DNA of 64,000 nucleotides, taken from the NCBI RefSeq assembly GCF_020283565.1, contig NC_060064.1, positions 20,046,337 to 20,110,336 of the forward strand, read 5' to 3'. The stretch is from Trifolium pratense. Lineage: Eukaryota; Streptophyta; Magnoliopsida; Fabales; Fabaceae. The first letter of the stretch is position 1, and each line of letters opens with the position of its first letter. This document shows positions 54,560 through 64,000 of this stretch, in pieces. The translations under genes were made by a program, and so were the position numbers. The notes beneath the pieces are model-generated. The model made no database searches. It was not told the origin of the DNA and saw only the letters and a list, made by a program, of their open reading frames with translations.

Positions 54560-54895
54560 GATGAGATTTGATTCAATTGATAACATGCAAATTTATTTGC
54601 TCTCTCTCTCTCTCTCATAATGAGTAATTTGTTCGACTACACAAATATGGCTAGACGAAACGAAAAAACAGCGAGAGAATGAGGTGGTGCATGTCGGTGT
54701 GTGGAGAAAAGCGAGGAAAATTGCCGCAGTTGTAAATAAAAACAAGTCCGTATTTGTTGCAATAAGTTTCGTCGTTGGTGTTATTATTATTATTATTATT
54801 ACTAATGTTGTTGCTGTTACTATTACTCTCAATATTGCTATTACTATAATTGTTATCGTTGCTCTTTGCATGTTGCATGTTGCTATATACTTTTA

Positions 54896-54939
<44 letters not shown>

Positions 54940-54960
54940 GTGTCGGTATATTGGAAGCTA
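54560..54960. repeat. Four-copy repeat, unit D
   Basis: Counterpart of unit B, split by the MITE at 54368-54549. It ends in long ATT runs. Hydrophobic frames across it (VFVAISFVVGVIIIII) derive from the repeat and are not supported as genes. Confidence 0.65.
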
Positions 54961-55189
54961 TTGTTTGTTCATCGATATTTTAGATCTGCAATTACCATTA
55001 TTAAAGAATAGTATGTAAATACTGAAACACATAAAAATTTGTCTTCTTGTTATGTTATCCTGTTGCTTGTGGCCTGTTCACTACATTTTTTTCAATTATA
55101 ACATTTTCAACTATTTTCTACTTTTCAATTCTAATATAAATTAATAATGTCTTCTACAAAAAGAAAGTTATAATTAAATTAAGGAGATA

Positions 55190-57367
55190 TCTTTTATATT
55201 ATAAGCTTGTATACACAACCAAACTAATTGTAATTAAAATTATGTGCAATAATTGATAAGCACCATAAATTTTAAAAGTATATCATATCAAAATTATTGT
55301 TGACTATATTATTCATCACGAAATATTTTTATGCCTTTCCTGATCAATGATTTTTTTCTACTGGATCATAAATTTAGAGAATAATTATCATGTGAGATTT
55401 GGAAAGTTATTATCACGTGTGATTTAGAAAGTTATTATCAAATTCAATTCTGCTAAATCAATTTTTTTTTGCAATACAACCAAACACAACCATAGTCATG
55501 TCACTAATCACATTCATTATTTTGATTTTAACATTGCAAATTTAATATTAACTGATGATCAATTGATACAATATGCACTAGCAAATATTAAGATGATGTT
55601 ACGTAGTTGTGGGAAGAGTTTAAAAGATTATCCTCCAATGCCTAGAGCAGACACATCATTAGTTCCTGATATACAAAATAGTTTAATACACGATGAATTG
55701 AATTATAACAGACAATCATTAGTTGAGGAACATGTTAGATTGATGTCAACTATGACTTCAGAGCAACGTAAACTATATGACACAATCATGGCAAGAGTTA
55801 ACGAAAACAAACCTGGTGTATTTTTTATTTATGGTTATGGCGGTACAGGGAAGACATTTATCTGGAGGGCCATGTCAGCCGCATTACGCTCAAAAGGTGA
55901 GATAGTTTTAACAGTTGCCTCAAGTGGGATCGTTGCATTGCTTATACCTGGCGGTAGAACAACACATTCAAGGTTTTGTATTCCTATAAATGTTGACGAG
56001 TTTTCAACATGTACCATAGTTTCTAAAAGCGCCCTTTGACGCTATTAATACAAAAAGCAAAGCTCATCATATGGGATGAAGCACCAATGATGAACAAACA
56101 CTATTTCGAAACTGTTGATCGAACTTTAAAAGATATTCTCAAGTCTGTTGATGAAAAAATAAACACATTCCATTCGGTGGAAAAATTGTTGTTTTTGGTG
56201 GAGATTTTAGACAAATTCTACCAGTAATACCCAAAGGTACAAGGTCATAAGTTGTTCATGCTACTATTAATTCTTCGGTTCTTTTGAATTTTTGTGAAGT
56301 TTTAACATTTAGTAAAAACATGAGGCTTCTCGGTGGTGCTTCGAGTGCAGGCGTTGAACAACGAAGATTGTTTTATGAATGGGTTTTGGGTGTTGGCGAT
56401 GGAGAAATTGGAGATGACAACGACGATGATTTAGAACTTGACATTCCATCAGATTTATTGATTCCAAATTCAGGTGATCCTCTTGCTTCTATCGTTGAAA
56501 GCACATATCCCAAACTTTTACAAAACATGAACGATATAACGTATTTCCAAAATAGAGCTATACTAGCTCCTAAAAATTCAATATTTGACACAATAAATGA
56601 TTATATGTTGGATTTAATTTCTGGTGAAGAAAAAACATATTTGAGTTATGATACTCCACTCACACAAAATGTAGACGGTCAAACAGTAGATGATGTTCAT
56701 ACTCCTGATTTTTTGAACACGATTTCTACGTCGGGACTTCCAAATCTCAAGTTGAGACTTAAAGTTGGAGTTCCAGTTATGCTATTAAGGAATTTGAATC
56801 AAAAATTAGAATTATGCAATGGAACAAGACTTATTATTACGAAATTGGGAAAATGTGTTCTTGAAGGAAAAATTATTTCAGGAAGTAATATTGGTGATCA
56901 GGTTTTCATACCTAGATTTTCTCTAACACCATCTAACGTGAGAATTCCTTTTAAATTTCAACGGAGACAATTCCCTATAATGATTTCTTTTGTGATGACT
57001 ATTAATAAGAGTCAGGGACAATCTTTAAAGCATGTTGGGATATATCTTTTGTCGCCAGTGTTTTCACATGGTCAGTTGTATGTTGCAATTTCAAGAGTTA
57101 CTTCTTGAAAAGGATTAAAAATATTGATCATCGATGATAACGGTGAAGATACGACTAAGAATTCGAATGTGGTCTATAAGGAAGTCTTCCGTAATATAAC
57201 ATAATTTTCTTTGTATGAATATTTATCCAAAATTATTGTTGAACTATCGTTTAATGTTACTCAACTTTTTTCATATACCTTACATTATCGAAATTATCAT
57301 ATCTTATTTAATCATTATATATCTTACAACTAATCAGACCCGTGCACCGTACGAGTCGATGTTCTAG
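55190..57367 (+). mobile_element. Helitron, non-autonomous, borders fixed by empty site
   Basis: It starts TCTTTTATATT at 55190 after an A and ends GTTCTAG at 57367 before a T. The usual imperfect hairpin (ACCCGT ... ACGAGT) lies about 10 bases before CTAG. The flanks 'aattaaggagata' and 'ttataatag' are contiguous in intron 1 of the chlorophyllase gene at 50916/50917, giving an exact unoccupied site. The 2178-base element carries a decayed PIF1-type helicase but no Rep (HUH) domain, so it could move only with help. Confidence 0.9.
55548..57204 (+). pseudogene. PIF1-type Helitron helicase, broken
   Basis: The C-terminal helicase half of a Helitron RepHel protein, or a PIF1-like gene captured from one. 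Visible are Walker A (YGYGGTGKTF), a Walker B-like IIWDEAPM, remnants of the GGDFRQ motif in a shifted frame, TINKSQGQSL and QLYVAISRVTS. At least two frameshifts (near 56035 and about 56165-56230) and a stop before KGLKIL break it. The N-terminal Rep nuclease is absent. In life it would unwind DNA during rolling-circle transposition; this copy cannot. Confidence 0.88.
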
Positions 57368-57482
57368 TTATAATAGAATAGACCAAAATTGTACCATATT
57401 GTGTATGTGAAAATGAATCTGTCATTAGCAACTGAGTAGTGTAATTGTCAGTCTCAAATATATTAGTAAGAGAAGAACCCAT
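57368..57482 (-). pseudogene. Chlorophyllase exon-1 duplicate
   Basis: Copy of 50917-51031 with a few substitutions. It encodes MGSSLTNIFETDNYTTQLLM and keeps the splice donor (TATG|GTACAA). The intron continues on the other side of the Helitron at 55154-55189. Exons 2 and 3 are missing, so no product is expected. Confidence 0.85.
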
Positions 57483-57492
57483 AAATTATAGT

Positions 57493-57557
57493 GGAAACGA
57501 TACAGAGAAGATTAGCATCACTCATGCGCAAGGATGACACACACAAATCGAGAAAGA
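57493..57557 (+). pseudogene. U6 snRNA pseudogene fragment
   Basis: Carries the U6 core: AACGATACAGAGAAGATTAG, GCGCAAGGATGACAC and CACAAATCGAGAAA. The 5' stem-loop and the upstream region are absent and the 'catcactcat' segment differs from the conserved one. The body before the catalytic core is missing, so it is a retro-pseudogene. It directly abuts the chlorophyllase exon-1 duplicate. Confidence 0.8.
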
Positions 57558-57647
57558 GAAGTAGTTACTGCTATTTCATCTTTTATCTCTGTTTTTATTT
57601 AATAATAATAAAAAAAACCATAAAAATAGTAATAATAATTATAATAA

Positions 57648-57770
57648 TAAGTCATTGTGAGCTTAACTCAGTTGACAGCAGGGACATTGCACTTTATGTA
57701 CATGAGTCGGAGTTCGAACTCCGGACACCCCACTAATTCACCTTTAAGGTGAATTTTCAAGCCATTTGCA
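57648..57770 (+). mobile_element. tRNA-derived SINE
   Basis: 'gagcttaactcagttgacag' (A-box-like) and GGAGTTCGAACTCCGG (B box) are followed by 'tcacctttaaggtgaatttt', a small hairpin. Arrangement as in legume SINEs. Confidence 0.65.
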
Positions 57771-57794
57771 TATTTTTTGTTGTTGGCTGCTTTT

Positions 57795-58053
57795 TTTTTT
57801 GTTTACAATGAGCTGGAGATTGAACTCATGACCTATAGCGTACTACCTAAACCCCTCATCACTAGAAGTTGTTGGCTACTTTGTATAAAAACAATGATTA
57901 AAATAAAAAAAATAAAAGTCTTAAGAAAAATAAAATGAAAATAATAGTTAAGAAATTCAAAAAAAAAAAAAAAAGAAAGACCTCAATGGGATTTGAACCT
58001 GAAACCCAAAAAGTTATGAGCGTTTGTTGCCCATTTCCACTACCAAAGGGGCT
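57795..58053 (-). mobile_element. Two tRNA-like/SINE fragments, minus strand
   Basis: 57800-57840 read in reverse carries GGTCATGAGTTCAATCTCCA, and 57979-58053 carries CAGGTTCAAATCCCATTG with a 'ggtagtgg' A-box-like stretch upstream. Both have B-box-like sequence but no functional cloverleaf. Confidence 0.4.
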
Positions 58054-58136
58054 ACATAAATATATGAATGAAAATATGACCCAAAGAATAGAGAAGTTTA
58101 ATTAGATGAAGTGAAGGGTAAATTTGGAAATATTAT

Positions 58137-58490
58137 ATTCATTATTTGTTAAATTCGGTCATTAAGCTTGTCTGATTAATATTAGTTTGTGCGCCGGTCA
58201 CAATTTGAGTTGGGTCGTGACAACTTATTTAAATATATTCATATAAAATAAACTTTTAATCATGCTAACAATCGTTATTAGGTTCCTTAAAATGTCAGAC
58301 TCAAACCTAAAAAATAATCTTATGACATTCTACAAGTCAGACTTAGTCCTTAAATTTTTTTGACATATTAGACTCAGACCTTGCTAATTCTACCTTGACC
58401 CAGCCTATTTCCACCCCTAAGCCTACCATATTACTGATGATACTTTAAAACACGATTCTTCAAGGTGTTGTTTTAATTATTAAAAAAAAA
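58137..58490. repeat. Segmental duplicate X, copy 2
   Basis: Partner of 49040-49440, same orientation, a few percent diverged. No further chlorophyllase exons follow it. Confidence 0.85.
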
Positions 58491-61400
58491 AATCTATATT
58501 TGAAACTAAAGTTTTCAATGCCACTAACCATTTACCAAAATAAAGTTATGACCTCCTTTCAAGTTTATCCACAGATCGACACAAGTCTTGGTTGATTTTC
58601 TTAGTTTGAAAATATCCAATCCATATTAAAGGTATGGCCCAAAAAAGATGTAATGTGATGTGATGCAAGCTCTGCAATTTGAGGTATGAACTCATGTGTG
58701 CATGGATCCGAAGACTTTACTTGCAAGTGGTGCTTCCTGCATGCACTCTACATTAATGCTTATATCTGCTTATTTTGGTGTATTTATTATTCTTTCAAGA
58801 AAGGGGACAGATTCAAGTGGGATAAGGTTTTATTTTTGGAATGATGAAATAAATTTATATGATGTTATTAGTAGTATTTTAGTATAGTTTTTAGTAGTTT
58901 TAGTAGCAATTGAAGATCAAATGCAAGCAAATACTTAGAGTTACGAATTTATTTGACCAAGAAGAAAAAAAAATGGAAAATGCAAAAAAAAAAGGGCAAA
59001 AAAGGAAGAAAAGCGTGTACATATCGTACCCACAATGGAAGTCATCGCAGCACGATGCATTTGTTTTATTTTTGAAGAAAATCTGCAACAAATCAAGCCA
59101 TCGTACCACGATAAGACCCATGGTGACCACTGACCACGATGTGGCTGTTCCATCGTGGCAACGATGGATAGGATGAGGCGCGATAAAAGCTCAAGCCTGA
59201 TAAGAAAACTATAAATAGAGTCATCCTCATTCATAATTATTCATTCCAAAACATTCAGAGCAACAAGCAAGAGTTATGAGAACTCTAAGGAGGAGGCAAT
59301 GAGGGCTAAGGAACTCCAAAGGCATAAGGTTATTCTCCTTCTTGTTGTCTTTAGTAGTTAAATACTTCTAGGTTAGGTCAAGTAAATGAATTCCCTTATG
59401 AATGTTTGAGTCCATGTAATTTGGTTCGAAAAAGATCATATTCAATTATTATTCGGTTATTATCTATTATTATCTTGTTTTAATGCTTTGTTCTTAATAT
59501 TGATCACATTATAGAATGAACTCATAAGAATTAGTTGATCTCGTGACAACATACTAGATCCCGACAATAAGGATAATATAACTAACCAAGATTTAGGACC
59601 ATTAAATTTAGTACCTGAGGTTAGGGGTTATTAGGATTAAGAATCACACATAGTTAAATTTTGCATGATTACAGTTAGGCAAACAAGGTAAGGATAATAC
59701 ATGACGACTTGTTAAAGGTAGAAAACGTGACAAACAAGGGTTACCTTACCGGGGATTGACCATAGCTTCCTCACTTGCAATAGGGTAAGGAATAATAACT
59801 CTCAACTTATCTAATTATAGAAATTCATCCGCCAGATAATAAAGGAATAGTAAGCATGTATAACGTCTGTTACCAAGCAGGAATAAGGGAGGAATTCGAA
59901 AGGAATTAACCACCCGTTCTCATTTATTCGCACATCTTTTATTTAATTGTTATTTACTTTTGATTGTCAAAACATTTTCAAACAAACAAAGCGAATGCAA
60001 CACACTTTTAATTACTTATTTAATTGTCTAAATTTCTAAGCGAAACTAGTAGTTTTGACACGATTCTTGTGGATGCGAACTCATTCTAAACACTAGAGTG
60101 TGAATTATTATTCGACGATAGATTGGTCCACCTTTTTAAGCCGAATAAGTGTAGTGTTTGAGGTTTGAATCTCAATTTTTGCGACGTTCCAACCTACCAA
60201 CTGAGTTAAACTAACGAAAAATAATTTTATATTGTAGATTTTAATTTGGTCTTTTATGTAATTTTTCCCTTAATTAACCTTGTAACGGTGTGTATTTTAT
60301 CCAAATTTGCAAATTGTTCTTCTACCTGGAAAATGATCAACTATTTTTTGTATCTCTATGTGATGTTTCATTTTAGTATATGTAATATTAATATTTCTTT
60401 CAAAAAGGTCCCTATTCTAAAAAGTTGAAAGAGTTCAAGTGTAAGCTTGTTAAGTCAAATTATCACGGGACGGCCAAGCAACTAAACTAAGGTTTTAAAA
60501 TTCAATATTGTGTTATCAGGTTTCAACGTGCATTTTTTTTATTTTCCCCTCTCTCGGTCGACCTTAATTTTCTTTTCTTCAAGTCTCCTTCTTCTTTCTT
60601 GAGTGGTGAGGGGGTGGTTTTAGGTTTTTTTTGGCCTAAAATCACCCCTCTGCATTTTATTTTCATCTCGTTTAATCTAAATAAATGATTTTCACATAAT
60701 CAAGTTTTTGAGTTTTTCTTTTGTTGTGATTTTAGTCGTCTAAGTCCAGCAGTGTGTTGGTCGTCGTCCGATTGGTGCGGCGTTTTGGATTATCCGTCAT
60801 GTTACGGTGTTTGTTTAGTTCATATTGAAAGATCAACTTCAATCAATTGCAGATTCAATCAATGATTTGGACGTCAACGTTGCAGATCCGGAAGCATGGA
60901 CACTCCGGTGACTTTAATTTTATCATATTACTTGTATGCATTTTGCCGTTGTATGCTATTAACTTGGATGATGTGAGTTTGTTCGCAGATTCATTCTTTT
61001 CGTTTTTAGCGAAATTGAATTTGTATTTGCATCTGATGTATTCTATCAATTATTGGAATGAATGAACATCTTATTTTTAGTCAAACAATGAAGAAGGTTA
61101 ACGAAGATTTTTTATTTTATAAACTTATTTGGGTTGGTTTAGTGGTATTGGCTTGAGACCTGAAAGTATACCACTCCTTAAGGTCTGAGCTAATTTAGTT
61201 TCTTAAAAAAATAAATTATTTTATAAGTCTTGCGTTATTTTATTTTAAGAAGTTTTACCATTGAAAAAAAGTATGCCTCTAAACATGCATGTTGGGTTTG
61301 CTCTAGAGACTAGAAAGCCAATGAAGATATTTTTAAAAATATGTGATGCAAATCCATACAAAGACCAAATTTTAGCACTCTCTTAAACAATATGTACTTG

Positions 61401-61808
61401 TAACACATTCCGTTTTATAATTGTTGGAGTAAGCCAAAAGCCAAAAAATTGCTTTAGGGATAATTAAACCCCCAAAACCTCTATTCACGATATTTAATAT
61501 GTATGAGTTTCATCATTAGACTATATAAAACAAAAAAGATAAAGTCATTGAATTTGATCTAATGATGAGAAATTTGAGTAATATGCTAGATCTCTTGAGT
61601 TCGATCATCAGCTCTATTATAAAAAAATAGAAAAAATTGGTAAAAGATGGCAATTTATGATAGAAGCATACTAGCAAGAGCCTCGACACCTTAGAAGAGA
61701 AACATTAATATTGTCAAAATATTTGTAACATATTGGACAAAGTGACAAAAGTAAAGTAAAAAATAAACATAAAGGATCTATCAACAATGTTCCAACATTT
61801 GCATTATA

Positions 61809-62058
61809 CTACCTCCATTCCAAATTGAGTGACACAGTTGACTATATTGCATTATTCATACATATTGTTTTAATCATATTTTTCTACTAATAAATAAAAA
61901 TAAATATTAGTATATAAATGTTGTTGGATTCGTATTTTCAAAATATCAAATTTTTATAATTTTTATTATAATATAATTAAAAATATTAATCGTCAAAATT
62001 ATGCATCGACATGCGTGAAAAAATCAATTGTGTCACTCAATTTAGAACGGAAGAAGGA
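61809..62058. mobile_element. Stowaway-like MITE
   Basis: Begins CTACCTCCATTCC after TA and ends GAACGGAAGAAGG close to another TA. Internal ends 'aattgagtgacacagttga' and 'tcaattgtgtcactcaattt' are inverted. 250 bases and non-coding. Confidence 0.8.
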
Positions 62059-62348
62059 TAATTAGGAGAACAATTTTCCATATACAACAAAATAGGTTAG
62101 TCATTCTATAGAAAGAACAACTAAACTTTTATATTTAATGTTAGGGATACAGGACAAAATACATGTCGTTATGAGGTTAGTTATAGAAAGAACGATATTG
62201 TCCCTATCCTACCACTATCATATCCTATTCTTATTCGGCTTCTTATCATATCATATCATTATCCTATCTTGCGTACCAAACGGACCTTAAATGTTTATGA
62301 AAAATGCCTACTATCTCTAGTTAATAATGTTAGGGATATTTTAGAACG

Positions 62349-62350
<2 letters not shown>

Positions 62351-62403
<53 letters not shown>
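62351..62403. repeat. (TA)n microsatellite
   Basis: About 53 bases of TA repeat. Confidence 0.95.
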
Positions 62404-62406
<3 letters not shown>

Positions 62407-63016
62407 TAGACAAAATGGTCCTTTATTAATATTATATGGAAGTTTTTTTTTTTGGGGTCTAGGGAGGAAGTATTTAATTAGACGGATTTATTATTAGTAA
62501 TATTATATTCCTTGAAATAGTATTTACTATAACCATGGTGTAAAGTCAAAAAGGAAAAGTATATTATTACAACCATAATGTAACTGTTAATTAATTAATT
62601 ACATCTCTAAAGTTGGTTTCTTTTTGAACATTGACATTTGCCAACCGAGAAAAAACAGAAAACAAACGAAACCAACCAAGATACAGACAAGAAACAAATG
62701 CAAAATTTCAACCTTAATTGTCTCAACATGAAACCAACTTTTCCATTCCCTTCTTCCATTTTCCTGTTTGTTCCAACTCCTTATATCTTTCTCCCATCAT
62801 TTCCATTTTCTCTCTAGCCTCTCATTCCCTCTGCTTCATCCTCTTGAATTCCAACCCATTATTGTTTCCTCCACAAAGATTTCATTTTTCTTCTTTTTCT
62901 AGCGTTTTCTCTTTAAAATATTATCTGGGTCACCTTTAGAATTTTCTGGGGTGCCCTTGTTTTCTTGTTTGTTTATCTTAGATTGTTTGTTGTTGTTTTT
63001 GACTTATAAAAAAAAC

Positions 63017-64000
63017 ATGGGTGGCTGTTGCAGCCACGATGTTTCTGTTCGAGGCAGAGTGGAAAGTGAGGTTGATTCTGGAGATTATGAGGATTATGAG
63101 GATATTAATGATGTCATGTATGAAAATGATGGAGCAATTGTTAGGTTAAGAGGATTTTCTAAGTCTGTATCAATGTATACTCAACAGGGTAAGAAAGGTG
63201 TTAACCAAGATTCAATGACTGTTTGGGAGGTAATTAATATTCTTAATCTTCATTTTTTTTACTTTTTATGATTTAATTATTTCCAGTAATTTTTTCATTA
63301 TTTTTTATTTAATTATTTGGGATTTTTGTTCTATTTCTATTTCAATTTCATTAATGTTGAATTTATAGGATAATATTTTTATTAGAGCATTGAATTTTTA
63401 TTTAATTATTATTAGTTCATGCAATTATGATTTGTTCATCATATCTTTAATATTTATTTGCTTTTCAGATAAGGATTTGAAGAATTTATGAATTAGATCC
63501 TTCTTTTCACATTTGTTCATCATAGCTTTATTATTTATTTTGTAATTTTAGAAAATGTTCTATGGCAAATTGGCAATATTGGCCTTTATTTTAATATTAT
63601 AGCATGATGAATTTTGTTAATTGATGAAATGAAACATGTGGCTATGATTATTAATGTTTGATATGCTATATTCTTCTCAGGACTATACCGGAGAACAAGG
63701 CGTAATCTTTTGCGGTGTGTTCGATGGTCATGGTCCTCTAGGACACAAAGTTTCGCAATTTATCCGTGACAATCTACCCTCAAAACTATCTGAAGCAATC
63801 AAAATGGCACAACAGAAGTCGTCCATGAAATACTATGATGCCAATGATGCAGATACCGAAACTTTCCACGATGCCTACAATGATAGTAACCGCCATAACA
63901 ACATATCCCTTGCTTCATGGGAAGGATGTTTTCTGAAATCCTTCGATGAAATGGATGATCATCTTGCTCAGGAAGTTAACACTGATAGCTATTGCAGTGG
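63017..64000 (+). CDS. Protein phosphatase 2C, 5' part (cut by window end)
   Basis: Exon 1 is 63017-63229 (MGGCCSHDVSVRG to MTVWE). A 451-base GT...AG intron follows, and exon 2 runs from 63681 (DYTGEQGVIFCGVFDGHGP) to beyond the window. The frame is kept across the junction. It is a metal-dependent Ser/Thr phosphatase. The first acidic metal ligands lie in VNQDSM and VFDGHG. MGGCC is a classic N-myristoylation start with adjacent Cys for palmitoylation, suggesting membrane attachment, as in clade E plant PP2Cs. The upstream frame extends a further 22 codons in phase, but the myristoylation start is preferred. Catalytic motifs further on and the C-terminus lie outside the window. Confidence 0.9.

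Larger units (their letters stand above)
58491..63016. other. Gene-poor region before PP2C
   Basis: 59000-60220 has the even, low-complexity-free look of a retroelement LTR or untranslated region but no coding frame. 60530-61070 contains 'ggttttaggtttttttt' with an inverted partner and could be a retroelement leader. It also holds a partial SINE (61127-61203), a Stowaway-like MITE (61809-62058) and a TA microsatellite (62351-62403). The stretch 62700-63016 is CT-rich and probably the PP2C promoter and 5' UTR. Confidence 0.45.

Noticed and set aside
57493..57557. Functional U6 snRNA gene
   Set aside because: The 5' stem-loop, the upstream USE/TATA arrangement and part of the conserved core are missing.
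58910..59176. 88-residue ORF
   Set aside because: Poly-A-derived Lys-rich frame in a repeat-like region with an overlapping frame on the other strand; no support.

Overview
The window looks like a nuclear segment of a flowering plant, most likely a legume close to Medicago. This is an inference from AT-rich intergenic DNA, intron-containing genes, tRNA-derived SINEs, TRIM retrotransposons, Helitrons, and a tandem cluster of UGT73-type glycosyltransferases resembling soyasaponin/flavonoid UGTs. No bacterial features (operons, Shine-Dalgarno sites, CRISPR) are present.

Layout. (1) 1-25.5 kb: four intact, intronless, minus-strand UDP-glycosyltransferase genes (1924-3429, 9709-11199, 14296-15789, 24030-25517), with two UGT relics (8298-8446, 13146-13242) and repeated downstream flanks. 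This is a locally duplicated cluster. One copy has Arg in place of a strongly conserved Gly of its sugar-donor motif. TRIMs, a SINE, MITEs and a Mutator-like element with exact 9-bp target duplications lie between the copies. (2) 25.5-34.5 kb: gene-poor, with Stowaway-like and long-TIR elements, a LINE 3' fragment, SINEs and a large TIR element carrying an array of short hairpins. (3) 34.5-41.7 kb: an endogenous pararetrovirus (Caulimoviridae, florendovirus-like) between (TA)n tracts, with an uninterrupted 1737-codon polyprotein frame and an overlapping second ORF. (4) 42.7-44.3 kb: an intact single-exon gene for a membrane-anchored FkbM/methyltransferase-like protein. (5) 46.6-48.5 kb: a second TIR element with a hairpin array that shares its spacing with the first, then a palindrome-rich MITE. 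(6) 49.0-58.5 kb: a three-exon chlorophyllase gene, a decaying partial duplicate of it, an alternating four-copy repeat, a 2178-bp Helitron with a broken PIF1-type helicase, a U6 snRNA pseudogene and a SINE cluster. (7) 63.0-64.0 kb: the 5' part of a PP2C phosphatase gene, cut by the window end.

The host genes do not form one pathway. The UGTs probably belong to specialised (triterpenoid or phenolic) glycosylation; chlorophyllase, the FkbM protein and PP2C are unrelated neighbours. Internal paralogues give unoccupied sites that fix the borders of two insertions: the Helitron (55190-57367, empty site 50916/50917) and a 182-bp MITE (54368-54549, empty site 52669-52676). The least expected structures are the two related hairpin arrays, a composite TRIM with 229-bp inverted LTR arms, and the largely intact endogenous virus.
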